A stretch of DNA of 64,000 bases from Fereydounia khargensis. Its lineage: Eukaryota; Basidiomycota; Ustilaginomycetes; Urocystidales; Fereydouniaceae. The notes below the pieces were generated by a model. It was not told the DNA's origin, ran no database searches, and worked only from the letters and a program-made list of their open reading frames with translations. How positions within the stretch are numbered: position 1 is the stretch's first letter; each line of letters opens with the position of its first letter. The position numbers and the translations under genes were made by a program. Positions 55,796-64,000 of the stretch are shown here, piece by piece. The stretch is taken from positions 434,001 to 498,000 of the forward strand of contig JAOCZO010000006.1 in the NCBI GenBank assembly GCA_026413255.1. Direction: 5' to 3'.

Positions 55796-57113
55796 ATGGC
55801 CTCCTCCTCTTCCTCACAGCAACAGCAGCAGCAACAGGAACACGCCTCCGGCAACGCCTTCTTTGACTCGTTCTTCGCCTCTGCCCTCCAGCGCGCCAAC
55901 ATGTCCTCCGACGACCTCAAGGGCATGACCCAAGCCATCAGCGCTGCTGCGCACCCTCTTCCCTCCTCTTCTGCCCCCTCATCTCACGCTATCACTGCTT
56001 CCGCATCCCTTGGAAATGTCGCAGCGGACGGTCACGGCCTCGACTGCGGTTCTGATCCGGGGCCCGTAGAGCCCGTAGACGCAGTTCCTACTTCCCCTAC
56101 TTCTGCAGCCTCCACCTCCTCTGCCAGGCAGCAGCTTCACCATCACCGAGAGGCGCAGGCTGCCGCTTCGGCTCTCCTCTCCCGCTCCGCCCATTCCAGC
56201 GACTCGATCACGCTGCCAAATGCGTCCCTCAACCCGAGCATGCTTGCTCATACTCGTGGTGGAGGCCTCGGAACACCTACGGGAGAGAAGACCTACATTG
56301 GCTCTTCATGGCAGTCACACGGCTCTCAGACCCCTGTCATGGACAAGGACGGACTCGGCTGGCCCGCCAAAGCCACTCTCGACAGGCTCAACCACACCGC
56401 CGAGCAGGCTGCTGCCAACGAGAAAAGGCTCGCCCGGGCTGTCAAGACTGTCCTCGAGTGTCTCGGCGAAGACCCGGACAGGAACGGCCTCAAGCAGACA
56501 CCAGAGAGGTACGCCAAGGCGCTACTCTGGATGACAAGAGGCTACGAGGTTCGACTCAGTGGTAAGTACCTTGTCTTTCTATGTTTTAAGGCAAAGCTGA
56601 CCTGATTTCCCTTCTTCTCTCAAACAGACGTGATAGCCAATGCCATCTTTGACGAAGAGCACGACGAGATGGTCATTGTCCGCGATATTGACATTTTCAG
56701 TCTCTGCGAGCACCACATGGTCCCATTCACCGGCAAGGTAGGTTTCCGACGTATTTCAATATCTCAGTCGTATGAATCTTTTGCGCTGACACGACGACCA
56801 ATTGAAACAGATTCACATTGGCTACATCCCCAACCGTCTGGTCATTGGCCTATCCAAGCTGGCGAGGATTGCAGAGACTTTCGCGCGTCGCCTACAGGTC
56901 CAGGAGCGACTCACCAAGCAGGTCGCGCTGGCGCTCGATGAGGCTCTTCGGCCTCAGGGAGTCGCGGTGGTTGTCGAGTGTGAGCATCTGTGCATGGCTA
57001 TGCGCGGTGTCCAAAAGCCTGGCGCCTCGACAGTGACGAGCTGCATGCTGGGCGTCTTCCGTGACCGACAAAAGACCAGGGAGGAGTTCCTGTCGCTCAT
57101 TCGGAAACGATGA
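55796..57113 (+). CDS. FOL2: GTP cyclohydrolase I
   Basis: Three exons, 55796-56561, 56628-56737 and 56811-57113, in phase, give 392 residues. It makes 7,8-dihydroneopterin triphosphate from GTP, the first step of folate and pterin synthesis, in the cytosol. The first 190 residues are Ser/Gln/His-rich (a CAG-type Gln tract near residue 10) and not part of the enzyme. The catalytic part holds [19 protein letters not shown], the zinc site [13 protein letters not shown] (Cys, His), HIGYIPN and [10 protein letters not shown], and [10 protein letters not shown] with the second zinc Cys. The end SLIRKR is usual. Yeast Fol2 has 243 residues, so the N-terminal extension is long. Confidence 0.96.
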
Positions 57114-57384
57114 TCTCAAACCATGGTCGTGTCATTCAACAAACTAGTACCCCGTGTTTCAACATACATGCATCGCAAACCTTGCCGTTCCTCCTTTTCT
57201 TTCCCCCTTGCAACAGCTCTTGCTAGGATTTCTCTTCCTCTCCCACGTCTGTATTATTGGTCTCAACACTATTCATCCATCCCCTCTGCACAAGCCTGTA
57301 ACCCGTAGATTAACAGTAGCATTTCCTCTCTTTTTACCGATCAAGATCTGAAATATTCTTGCAAAGTTGCATTGATGACGGTGA

Positions 57385-58134
57385 TCAAAACTCAAAGCTC
57401 CTGTTGAGGTCATTCCTAATGAGTTCGCGCATCCCTGGTGGCATGAGAGGTTCTGGGTTGTCGGCAGTGGAGCGAGACTGGTCGACCATGTATCGGAAGG
57501 GCATTTCGACACTTTCGCCGCGTCCAAAGCGGAGTTCTGGGTGAGTGATCCACTCGAGCTTTCCGTTTGCCTGCTTGTCTTGGCCCTTTTCGAGCTCGAC
57601 TTGCTCCGTGTCTGGCAGGGCAAGACGGAGCTGGTCCTCGACAACGCGCTTGGTGACTCCGAGAGCGGTATCTGTGGTCATCTGCACGTTGCCGAGGTGT
57701 CGGGATGGGAAGCCGAGCTGTCGGAGGGAAGCGGTCCTGTCTCGAGGAGGGTCATCGCCAAGGATGCCTCCAAAGAGGAAGAAGCGGAAGGGAGATGGGT
57801 TGGATTCCGTCTGCTTGGCGTCGTTGACGCTGATCGGGAGAGGGGCCTTGGGGTCCAATAGGCAGACCTGCTCGAGAGCGATGCCCCGCTCTCGCATCAA
57901 GGTTGTGATAGAGGCAGTGTGAAGCTCAAACTCTGCTCGATCAGTAGAGGAAGACTGGAGTGCGTTTCGAAGCGATTCGAGCGAGGCGGTGGAGAGGGAG
58001 GTAAAGTGGACGGTGGAACCGGGGCCTACAAGGGTGAGCATGTGAGAATACTCGAGGAGTGCCCAGCGAGGAAAGACGGCAGGCGCATCCGGATCGTCCT
58101 CCTCCATGTGTTCGATGACATATTGTGGTCGCAT
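57385..58134 (-). CDS. SFM1: SPOUT protein-arginine methyltransferase Sfm1-like
   Basis: Single exon, 249 residues from ATG 58134. Family knowledge: yeast Sfm1 (DUF431) monomethylates an arginine of ribosomal protein uS3 (Rps3). Landmarks: YVIEHMEE at the start, WALLEYSHML near 27, and the knot region near 120-165 with FLFGGILGDDPPRDRT, LRQLGF, RHLGNVQMTTDTAL. GGILG is the S-adenosylmethionine loop. The segment LEWITHPEL comes near 200 and MPFRYMVD near 217. The end is basic and polar. An upstream open frame continues to about 58560 but lacks conservation. The ATG is adjacent to a divergent promoter with Sus1. Rps3 as target here is inferred. Confidence 0.9.
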   Translation of the reverse strand: MRPQYVIEHMEEDDPDAPAVFPRWALLEYSHMLTLVGPGSTVHFTSLSTASLESLRNALQSSSTDRAEFELHTASITTLMRERGIALEQVCLLDPKAPLPISVNDAKQTESNPSPFRFFLFGGILGDDPPRDRTASLRQLGFPSRHLGNVQMTTDTALGVTKRVVEDQLRLALPDTEQVELEKGQDKQANGKLEWITHPELRFGRGESVEMPFRYMVDQSRSTADNPEPLMPPGMRELIRNDLNRSFEF

Positions 58135-58452
58135 GATGATGGGCGAGTCGTGATGGCCAGGGCGATGATGATGGAAAAGATGAGGAAGGGAATGGCTAAC
58201 TTGCCGTAAATGAAGGAAAAATCGACAGAAAAATGTGCAGTGTACGGTACTGTACATACACAGTACAGTACTGTAGTGTACCGTACAGTACAGTAAATGT
58301 GCCTTTGGAAAAAATGGCATTTGCATTTCATTCCCGTTTCCCGCGTTTTTGAGCACACGGGGCGCGAGAGGATTGACTCCCTCCACGTCCACGTCCGTCC
58401 CTCCCGCTTGGGCACACTGCGCTCCTTGACCTGAGACCAACAACATCACACC
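58135..58452. other. Divergent promoter with palindrome cluster
   Basis: 318 bp between SFM1 (minus) and SUS1 (plus). The centre is taken up by the motif cluster at 58239-58296. TATA-like elements are not obvious. No gene seen. Confidence 0.5.
58239..58296. promoter_or_regulatory. Dense cluster of GTACTGTAC / CAGTACTG palindromes
   Basis: About six overlapping copies of GTACGGTACTGTAC, ACAGTACAGTACTGTAG and GTACCGTACAGTACAGTA lie in 58 bp, midway between two divergent start codons. This is the densest occurrence of the motif in the window and could form hairpins. Confidence 0.45.
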
Positions 58453-59009
58453 ATGGAGGAGGGCGAGATCTCGGGCGACGAACTCTACAACGCCCTTCAT
58501 CAGCGCCTTGTTGCCACGGGCGAATGGCAACGGTACGTTTCTCATCGCATCATTTCGCATAGATTCTTTCCTTTAACATATCGCACGTACTTACCCTCTC
58601 ACGCTCGGTTGGTGATGCCATCGACAGACTGTCTACGCTGCTCAAGCGCATGCTCGACGATTGCGGATGGGAGACGAGTTTGCGTGAGACAGCTACAGGT
58701 GAGTCTAGCTTGGTACTCACTGCCTTGTACTTGATCGACCTGACCAACTTACTTGTCTGTCTTTGAAGAGCGAGCCAAGGCGCAATCGCAACCGTCGGTT
58801 CCTCAACTACTCGATCAGCTCATTCCACACGCCAAAGGTGAGTAGTTGATATGCTCGTACTCCACCCTTCCTGCTTGCCGACTTTGAGCCCAACTGCAAC
58901 CTGCGTCTTCCTCTTGCCTGACCGCGCAGAGACGCTGCCCAACCACGTCAAGGCGCACATGATCTCTCTCCTGCGCGACTTTCTTGATCGCAACCTCGAG
59001 GATGCATAG
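58453..59009 (+). CDS. SUS1: Sus1/ENY2, SAGA and TREX-2 subunit
   Basis: Four exons, 58453-58532, 58628-58698, 58769-58837 and 58930-59009, in phase, give 99 residues, the family size. Sus1 is an all-helical protein in the SAGA deubiquitinase module and in the TREX-2 mRNA export complex at nuclear pores. Recognisable parts: LYNALHQRLVATGEWQRL, LLKRMLDDCGWETSLRE, VPQLLDQLIPHAKETLP and VKAHMISLLRDFLDRNL. Yeast SUS1 has two introns whose splicing is regulated; here there are three. The 3' end converges with the dynein light chain gene, 70 bp apart. Confidence 0.93.
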
Positions 59010-59079
59010 CCTCTCTTGCCTACTACTTTTCGCTCTCCCTCTTTTTCCTGTAATTTTAGTCGACCATTTCTGTCTAATG

Positions 59080-59915
59080 TCATGCCCGAATGGCAAAGCA
59101 AAGTACTGTACAGATTAGGGTATCCTGGATCGAACCAAGTCCGTATCATTGTCAGTCCAGGAGGGTGGCAGCTTTTCTCCAGACAAGGCGCTTAGGACGA
59201 CTCACGTTGGCAAACATTTCCTGTGTGACACTGTCCGTGTCTTCCCAGTGACAGGCAAGATCGGCTGTTTCAGGGACAAGCTTGTCAGATCCATGTTGCA
59301 GTCAAGAAGAGCGAAAGAGGTCTCTCTACCTCGGTAACTCACCTCTGTTGGATTTGTTGGAGAGTGGTATTTGTCGCACATGAGTGTTTGGTCATAAGGG
59401 TTGATGGGGGCAAGTTTAGGTGTCAACTCACCTCCCTCCTTGGCCGAGGTTCTCGACCAAGTGGACCTGAACGATAAACTTGAAGCCTTTTGGTTCAATC
59501 TCTGTCGCCGACCAAAGAAAAGACGAGATCAGTCTGAGTGTGCTGTGCTCGTGATGGTCTTGGGCTTGTGGACGTACCTATCATTTTGGCCTTGGCCGCA
59601 TCGGCGATGGTGCGGCTGAGTGCGCGGTTCTTTTCCTTGTCCGTCTTGTCCCATCTCGCTGCCTTGAGCTTGGAAGAGAGGATGCTTGCTAGTTGCGGCT
59701 TTAAGAGGGACTGGGGATCGAATCTAGAAATGGCGGTCATTCAGCGCTTGTTCTGACGACGACATGCTCGACTGCTTGACCCAAAGAGCAACTGACCTTG
59801 TGAGAGTTGGCGGCGGTGATGCAGCACCGGAGGCCGAGGCTGAGGAGGATGCGGCTGTGGAAGCCCTGACGGAATGCGTGGCGCTGGCAGGAGCACCAAC
59901 GACCGGGCTGCTCAT
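59080..59915 (-). CDS. Tctex-type dynein light chain with a 2-nt exon
   Basis: Six exons, 59797-59915, 59578-59723, 59432-59501, 59343-59344, 59206-59264 and 59080-59124, give 146 residues. The first 40 residues are Ala/Ser-rich. The DYNLT fold follows: FDPQSLLKPQLASIL, RALSRTIADAAKAKMIEIEPKGFKF is the helical part, then IVQVHLVENLGQGGRADLACHW and the end NDTLICTVLCFAIRA. The protein is a dimeric cargo-binding light chain of cytoplasmic dynein, and a related yeast protein, Tda2, acts in endocytosis. The exon of two bases supplies AG of the Gly-Gly-Arg-Ala joint; leaving it out breaks the frame. Introns are 73, 76, 87, 78 and 81 bp. The end is shorter than animal DYNLT. Confidence 0.88.
59343..59344 (-). 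other. Two-nucleotide microexon (AG)
   Basis: On the minus strand the sequence reads CCAACAG|AG|GTGAGT: a strong acceptor and a strong donor with two bases between. The exon before ends in phase 2 and the exon after begins in phase that needs one more base, so exactly two bases keep the conserved light-chain frame (GGG-AGA-GCC). Confidence 0.8.
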
Positions 59916-60182
59916 GGTGTGTATGGTTGAGGATGTGTTTGGTGGCCAGTAAGTGTTGCTAGGCTGCTGAGTTGAGTTGTTCGACGAGTGGAGGGGTCCT
60001 CGAGTTGTACCGTACCGTATTGCTCGTCCAGCCCGCTGAGCCAGGTCTGCGCCATTTTGCCAGCCCGTCAGCCCGTCAGCCCGACGACCCACAGACAATT
60101 TACTGTACCGTGCACTATTGCAACGTACCGTACGTGTTGAACCCGCAGAGCAAGGGCGGAAGCGAGGGCTGGACGTGGCTGC

Positions 60183-60192
60183 ATCACGTGAT
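60183..60192. promoter_or_regulatory. E-box palindrome ATCACGTGAT
   Basis: A 10-bp perfect palindrome with a CACGTG core, the usual target of bHLH factors such as Cbf1 (RTCACRTG), 250 bp upstream of the glucosidase II beta start. Use in vivo is unknown. Confidence 0.4.
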
Positions 60193-60215
60193 ACAAGACA
60201 GGGTGTCAACGCACG

Positions 60216-60244
60216 CCCCCCTCCCCCCCCGCCCCCCCCCCCCC
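60216..60244. repeat. Poly-C tract
   Basis: A run of C broken by single T and G bases; likely prone to slippage and a possible quadruplex former on the other strand. Confidence 0.7.
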
Positions 60245-60440
60245 ACTCACAGTTCCAAAAGTGACAGGAAGATGGGTGGCCTGAGCTCAGCAGCGCCAGC
60301 ACAAAGGCGGAAAAAGGCACACACTCTTGCTCTCCTCCAACGTTACTCCTTCCCGCTTGAGATTCGTTCCTTGCTCTGACCTACACACCAAACCTCCTTC
60401 CCATCGCAATCGCAATCGCAATCGCCTCGCCTCGCCTCGC

Positions 60441-62630
60441 ATGGTGCGAATTGCCATCCCATTCGCTGCCATCGCAGCAACAGCACTCTCCACATCTGCG
60501 TCCGCGTCTTCCTCTGCCAACACCCAGGTCAACCTAGCCGGTGTTGCACCCCAAGGTAAGCCTCAACACCCCGGCCTCCCTTCCCCTTTCACCAACAGAC
60601 ACTGATATTCTCCGCCCAAACCTCTTCAGACGCAAGCCTGTACGTTCCTCGACAGTCCAAGGACAACGAGCTTCGATGGACTTGTCTCGACGGCTCTGCC
60701 GAGATCAAGTGGTCGGCTGTCAACGATGACTACTGCGATTGTCCCGACGGCAGCGATGAGCCAGGTGCGATTCCGTCCCCATATAGCACCTCCACTGTTC
60801 ACCTTCTCACCTGGTCCTCTTTCTCCCTCCAACAGGAACGTCGGCCTGTCCCAATTCTACCTTCTACTGCGCCAACAAGGGGCATATTCCATCTCGCATC
60901 CGCTCCTCCAGGGTCAACGATGGTATATGTGGTAAGCATGTCTCCCCAACACACAATACGCCAATTCCTACATGGTATACTCAACCCCGAGCTCCACCCC
61001 TATCCCACTCCTCTCAGATCCCGAATGCTGCGATGGCTCCGACGAGACTGACGGCAAAGTTCAGTGTCCTGACATTTGCGCCAAGGTAGGAAAGGAGTAC
61101 AACAAGAGGATGACCGAACTCGAAAACATCCGTCGGGCTGTAAGTCACAAAATCGCCTACTTTCGTCTGGCCTTGTCTTGACTCCTTCTTCGCATCCTCT
61201 TCCTCGGCCAACAGGGCTCCAAAATCCGAGACAAGTACATCTCAGATGGACGCAAAGAGATGGAGTCGATCGAGAACGAGATTGCTCGACTCCAAGTTGA
61301 GCTCCAGGTCGCAACAGAGAAGGAGAGCAGGCTCAAGCGCGACCTACAAGTAGCTGAGACCATGGACAAGGCCGTAATTGAGGCCAAGATGAAGACTCGT
61401 AAGTGCATTTGTTGCCATCTACCCAAGCTCATGGACAATAGCAAGCACTCATATTGTCTGCACGCCTTCCACAGCTCTTTATGAAACTCTCAGCTCACAT
61501 CAGCAGGCGCTCAAGGCTCTCGTGGCCAAGAACTCTGAGCTCAAGGAAGAGATCAAGACTCTCACCCTTCTCCTCGACGACTTGGCCCGCGGCTACAACC
61601 CCAACTACCAAGACATGGCTGTCAAGGGCGCCGTTGTCGCTTACAAGGAATGGCGTGGCATCGCCCCTCCCACTTCGGACGATGCTGAAAAGCCGGCTGA
61701 CGGGCTTGAGACGGAGAACCAAAAGCTCAAGGTCCTCTTTGATGATGGCGAGTGGGACTCGACAACCATTCTGGGCATGGCTCAGGAGAATGTACTCGAG
61801 CTCATGGACGGAGGTCTTGGTGGCCAGGTCGATGTCAATGCCTCTGGCTCGGACGGCGGCCTGCTCTTCCGCATCCATGAATACCTTCCGGACGCTGTTG
61901 TCCCCTACTTTGAGGCCATGGTCGATACCCTGCTCGACGTACTCATCAAGGCCAACCTGATCAAGGATGTCAACCGCATGCGACCGCGCGATACGGCTAG
62001 CGGCTCAGGCTCAGAACCGGAGAACGTGACAGCAGCGCGCCGAGCGTACAACGCCGCTCAGGATCACATGCAAAGGACGCGTAACGATCTTACTTCGCAC
62101 CAAACCAAGCTTGGTCAGTTTGGCTCCAAGTTTGGCCGCGATCTCGAGTTCAAGGCGCTCGAGGGCAAGTGCTTCCAAAAGGACATGGGCGAGTACACGT
62201 ACGAGTTCTGCTTCTTTGGCCGCGCCAAGCAGATCCCAAATAATGGTGGCGCTCAGGTCACTCTCGGCTCGTTCTCCAACTGGAACCCATCCGGTCAGGC
62301 CAACGAGTCGCAAGATGCCTTCTGGATGCAGCAAATGTACGCCAATGGACAAAAGTGCTGGAATGGACCCCAGCGAAGTGCGATCGTAAGTCGAAACCCT
62401 TCCCTTCCCTTCCTCTCCTCTCCTGTCTTGAGACTCAGCGATACTGACTCTTTTACATTCGCAACCAGGTCGACTTTGTCTGTGACACGAGCAACGCAGT
62501 GTTGGACGTATTTGAAGCGGAAAAGTGCATCTACTCGATGAAGGTATCAACACCAGCCGTTTGCTTCCCCAAGCCCGCTGCCGCTGCTCCACAAGAGCAG
62601 AACCAGCATGTGGTCAAGGACGAGCTCTAG
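60441..62630 (+). CDS. GTB1: Glucosidase II beta subunit, ER lumenal
   Basis: Seven exons, 60441-60555, 60630-60764, 60836-60931, 61018-61139, 61215-61398, 61475-62385 and 62469-62630, all in phase, give 574 residues. With the catalytic alpha subunit it trims glucose from N-glycans in the calnexin cycle. A signal peptide (about 1-24) precedes two LDL-receptor class A-like repeats with [13 protein letters not shown] and ECCDGSDET, a long coiled coil (about 150-260) and the mannose-6-phosphate-receptor-like (MRH) domain near 425-555, with [11 protein letters not shown] and the last Cys-containing segment EKCIYSM. The protein ends VKDEL, an ER retrieval signal. One donor is GTGCGA, weaker than the rest. 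The usual acidic tract is short here. Confidence 0.94.
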
Positions 62631-62922
62631 CTGCGGATACCGGCTGCAGGATGTGTAAATAGAGGAATCCAATCAAGTCATACACAAAGCCTGTGGCGCG
62701 TGACGATAGTGGTCATTAGGCATTAAACCCCCAGCTGTTTTCCATAGCTGTGTTTTGTCGGTGATGCGCATGTACAGTATGTGTGAAGGTTGCTATACAG
62801 ATGCGAGCGAGAACCAGGCAGATTGAGAAAGGCACGTGGATGGGGAGAATAAGGTATGAAGGGCAGAGAGGGAGAAAGAGAGAGAGAGAGAGAGAAAGAC
62901 GCACACAAGTAGAAGCTGAGCT

Positions 62923-63815
62923 CTACGCGTACGTGTCAACAAGAGCGTCGCGGAGCTCGTTGACAACCTCTCCCGTCTGCTGACCACCGTTGAGGCGGAA
63001 TACGCTCTCAATCACACTGATCTCGGTCGCTGTCGCATCCATACCACAGAAGGCAGCAAAGTCGTTGACGACCAGGCCAGCACCGATCAAGTCAGAACCA
63101 CGGTTCACCGTACCGGCCACCAGGGGCACCTGGAGGAGCGAAGACAGCTCATCCTGATCTTGCAGCGAGGTCTTTGGGTGTGTAAGCGCTCCTTGGTTGG
63201 AGATGGCCGAATAGGATCCGACAAGAACATTGTCGCTATGTGTGCAAAACCAACCACAGCGAATCAAGAGGTCAGCAAGTGCAAGTCAAGGAATGGCCGA
63301 GACACATCGCTGCTACTCACCCGACTGTTTGCCTGAACACTTCCACCTTGAGCACGTCAGCAATGATCTCTTCCGTCTCTCGGTCAAGGTCTGGGTGGAC
63401 GAGCGCGACATAGTCTGACCAGGTTGGTTGGGGTGTCAGAATTGGGTTTGTAATCAAGAGTGGGAGGATGATTCCACTTACCATTGCACGCAATGACGTT
63501 GCCCAACGCACTCAGACGCTCCTCTACTCGCTGGATGGCAACTGAATCTGGGAGACTGTTGCGGAGATGCTGAAGTTCCTGGTCGGTGGTGGTGGAGGGT
63601 ACGAGCAGACCGTGTCGGTTGCCAACGGTGAGGCGGCCGACGAGACGAGTGCCGGCAATAGAGCAGTGGACGACGGGGATGACATCAGAGAGCTCGGCCT
63701 CAAAGGTGGAGTAGAAGTTGGCACTGCCGCCGATAGCGACAAGGCAGTAGGCGTTGGTGAGACGAGCAAAGACGCCGATCTCGGACGAGTTTTCAAACTG
63801 GCAACGGACGGCCAT
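62923..63815 (-). CDS. TIF6: Eukaryotic translation initiation factor 6
   Basis: Three exons, 63482-63815, 63321-63414 and 62923-63235, in phase, give 246 residues (yeast 245). eIF6 binds the 60S subunit, is needed for its biogenesis in the nucleolus, and prevents early joining with 40S until released by Sdo1 and Efl1. The five-fold pentein repeats are visible: [69 protein letters not shown] and [19 protein letters not shown]. The start is the first ATG. Introns are 67 and 85 bp. Sure assignment. Confidence 0.97.
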
Positions 63816-64000
63816 GATGATAGAGCAACTGTTCTGGTGAGGGTCTTGAAGTCTAGTTGGTAAAGTGGGGCTTGAAGAAGGATTCAGTCGCTCGGAGAGG
63901 AAGCTTTGTGTTGCTAGCGGGCTCTACGAAGGGACGATGCCTTTTTGAAGGTTGGTGGACTGGAAGCAAAGCAAGACGAATGCTGAGTCGGCCTTTGAGA
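63816..64000. other. TIF6 upstream flank at window edge
   Basis: The last 185 bp hold the TIF6 leader or promoter. A plus-strand frame crossing into TIF6 (63567-63863) is antisense shadow. Nothing else seen. Confidence 0.4.

Larger units (their letters stand above)
59916..60440. other. Divergent promoter region
   Basis: 525 bp between the dynein light chain (minus) and glucosidase II beta (plus). It carries CCGTCAG repeats (60064-60083), GTACCGTACCGTA and TACTGTACCGTG pieces (60008-60020, 60103-60114), the palindrome ATCACGTGAT, a C-run (60216-60244) and CAATCGCAATCGCAATCGC and CCTCGCCTCG repeats (60404-60440) just before the start. No further gene seen. Confidence 0.5.

Overview
This window reads as a gene-dense stretch of nuclear DNA from a basidiomycete fungus, most likely a smut or smut relative (Ustilaginomycotina). 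That placement is my inference from three things: a protein kinase A regulatory subunit of the Ubc1 type, short GT-AG introns (mostly 67-110 bp) in GC-rich genes, and long Ser/Pro/Gln-rich disordered tails on regulators. No database search was run. I see about 29 protein-coding genes on both strands, no convincing tRNA or rRNA, no CRISPR and no intact mobile element. Exon joins were worked out by hand from splice consensus, reading-frame phase and family conservation.

Layout. 0-10 kb: a Pro/Gln-rich protein leaving the left edge, a mitochondrion-targeted protein of unknown role, an orphan polyketide-synthase-like protein (degenerate acyltransferase plus product-template/dehydratase fold), a NADAR-domain protein and a lysophosphatidate acyltransferase. 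10-20.5 kb: a BTB protein, a fatty-aldehyde-type dehydrogenase, an APH-like kinase and a MYG1-UreG fusion protein. 21-33 kb: a Tvp38/VTT membrane protein, a superoxide-dismutase-fold mitoribosomal protein, nucleoporin Ndc1, a DHA1-type MFS transporter and a DUF2306 membrane protein. 33.4-36.2 kb: a gene-poor, AT-richer island. 36-46 kb: a Zn2Cys6 regulator, an ATF/CREB bZIP regulator and an alpha/beta hydrolase. 47.9-64 kb: PKA regulatory subunit, ATP synthase subunit d, ribosomal protein eS25, a small secreted protein, a BOLA3-type protein, GTP cyclohydrolase I, methyltransferase Sfm1, Sus1/ENY2, a Tctex-type dynein light chain, glucosidase II beta and eIF6.

Most genes are housekeeping and not arranged as a pathway, as is usual in fungi. 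The items most worth a second look are: a 2-nucleotide exon in the dynein light chain gene that is needed to hold the frame; the MYG1-UreG fusion with a His-rich nickel-binding-like linker; the free-standing AT-PT protein with no ketosynthase nearby; a Zn2Cys6 motif with a 43-residue loop; and a palindrome, TACAGTACTGTA and close variants, that recurs in many intergenic regions.
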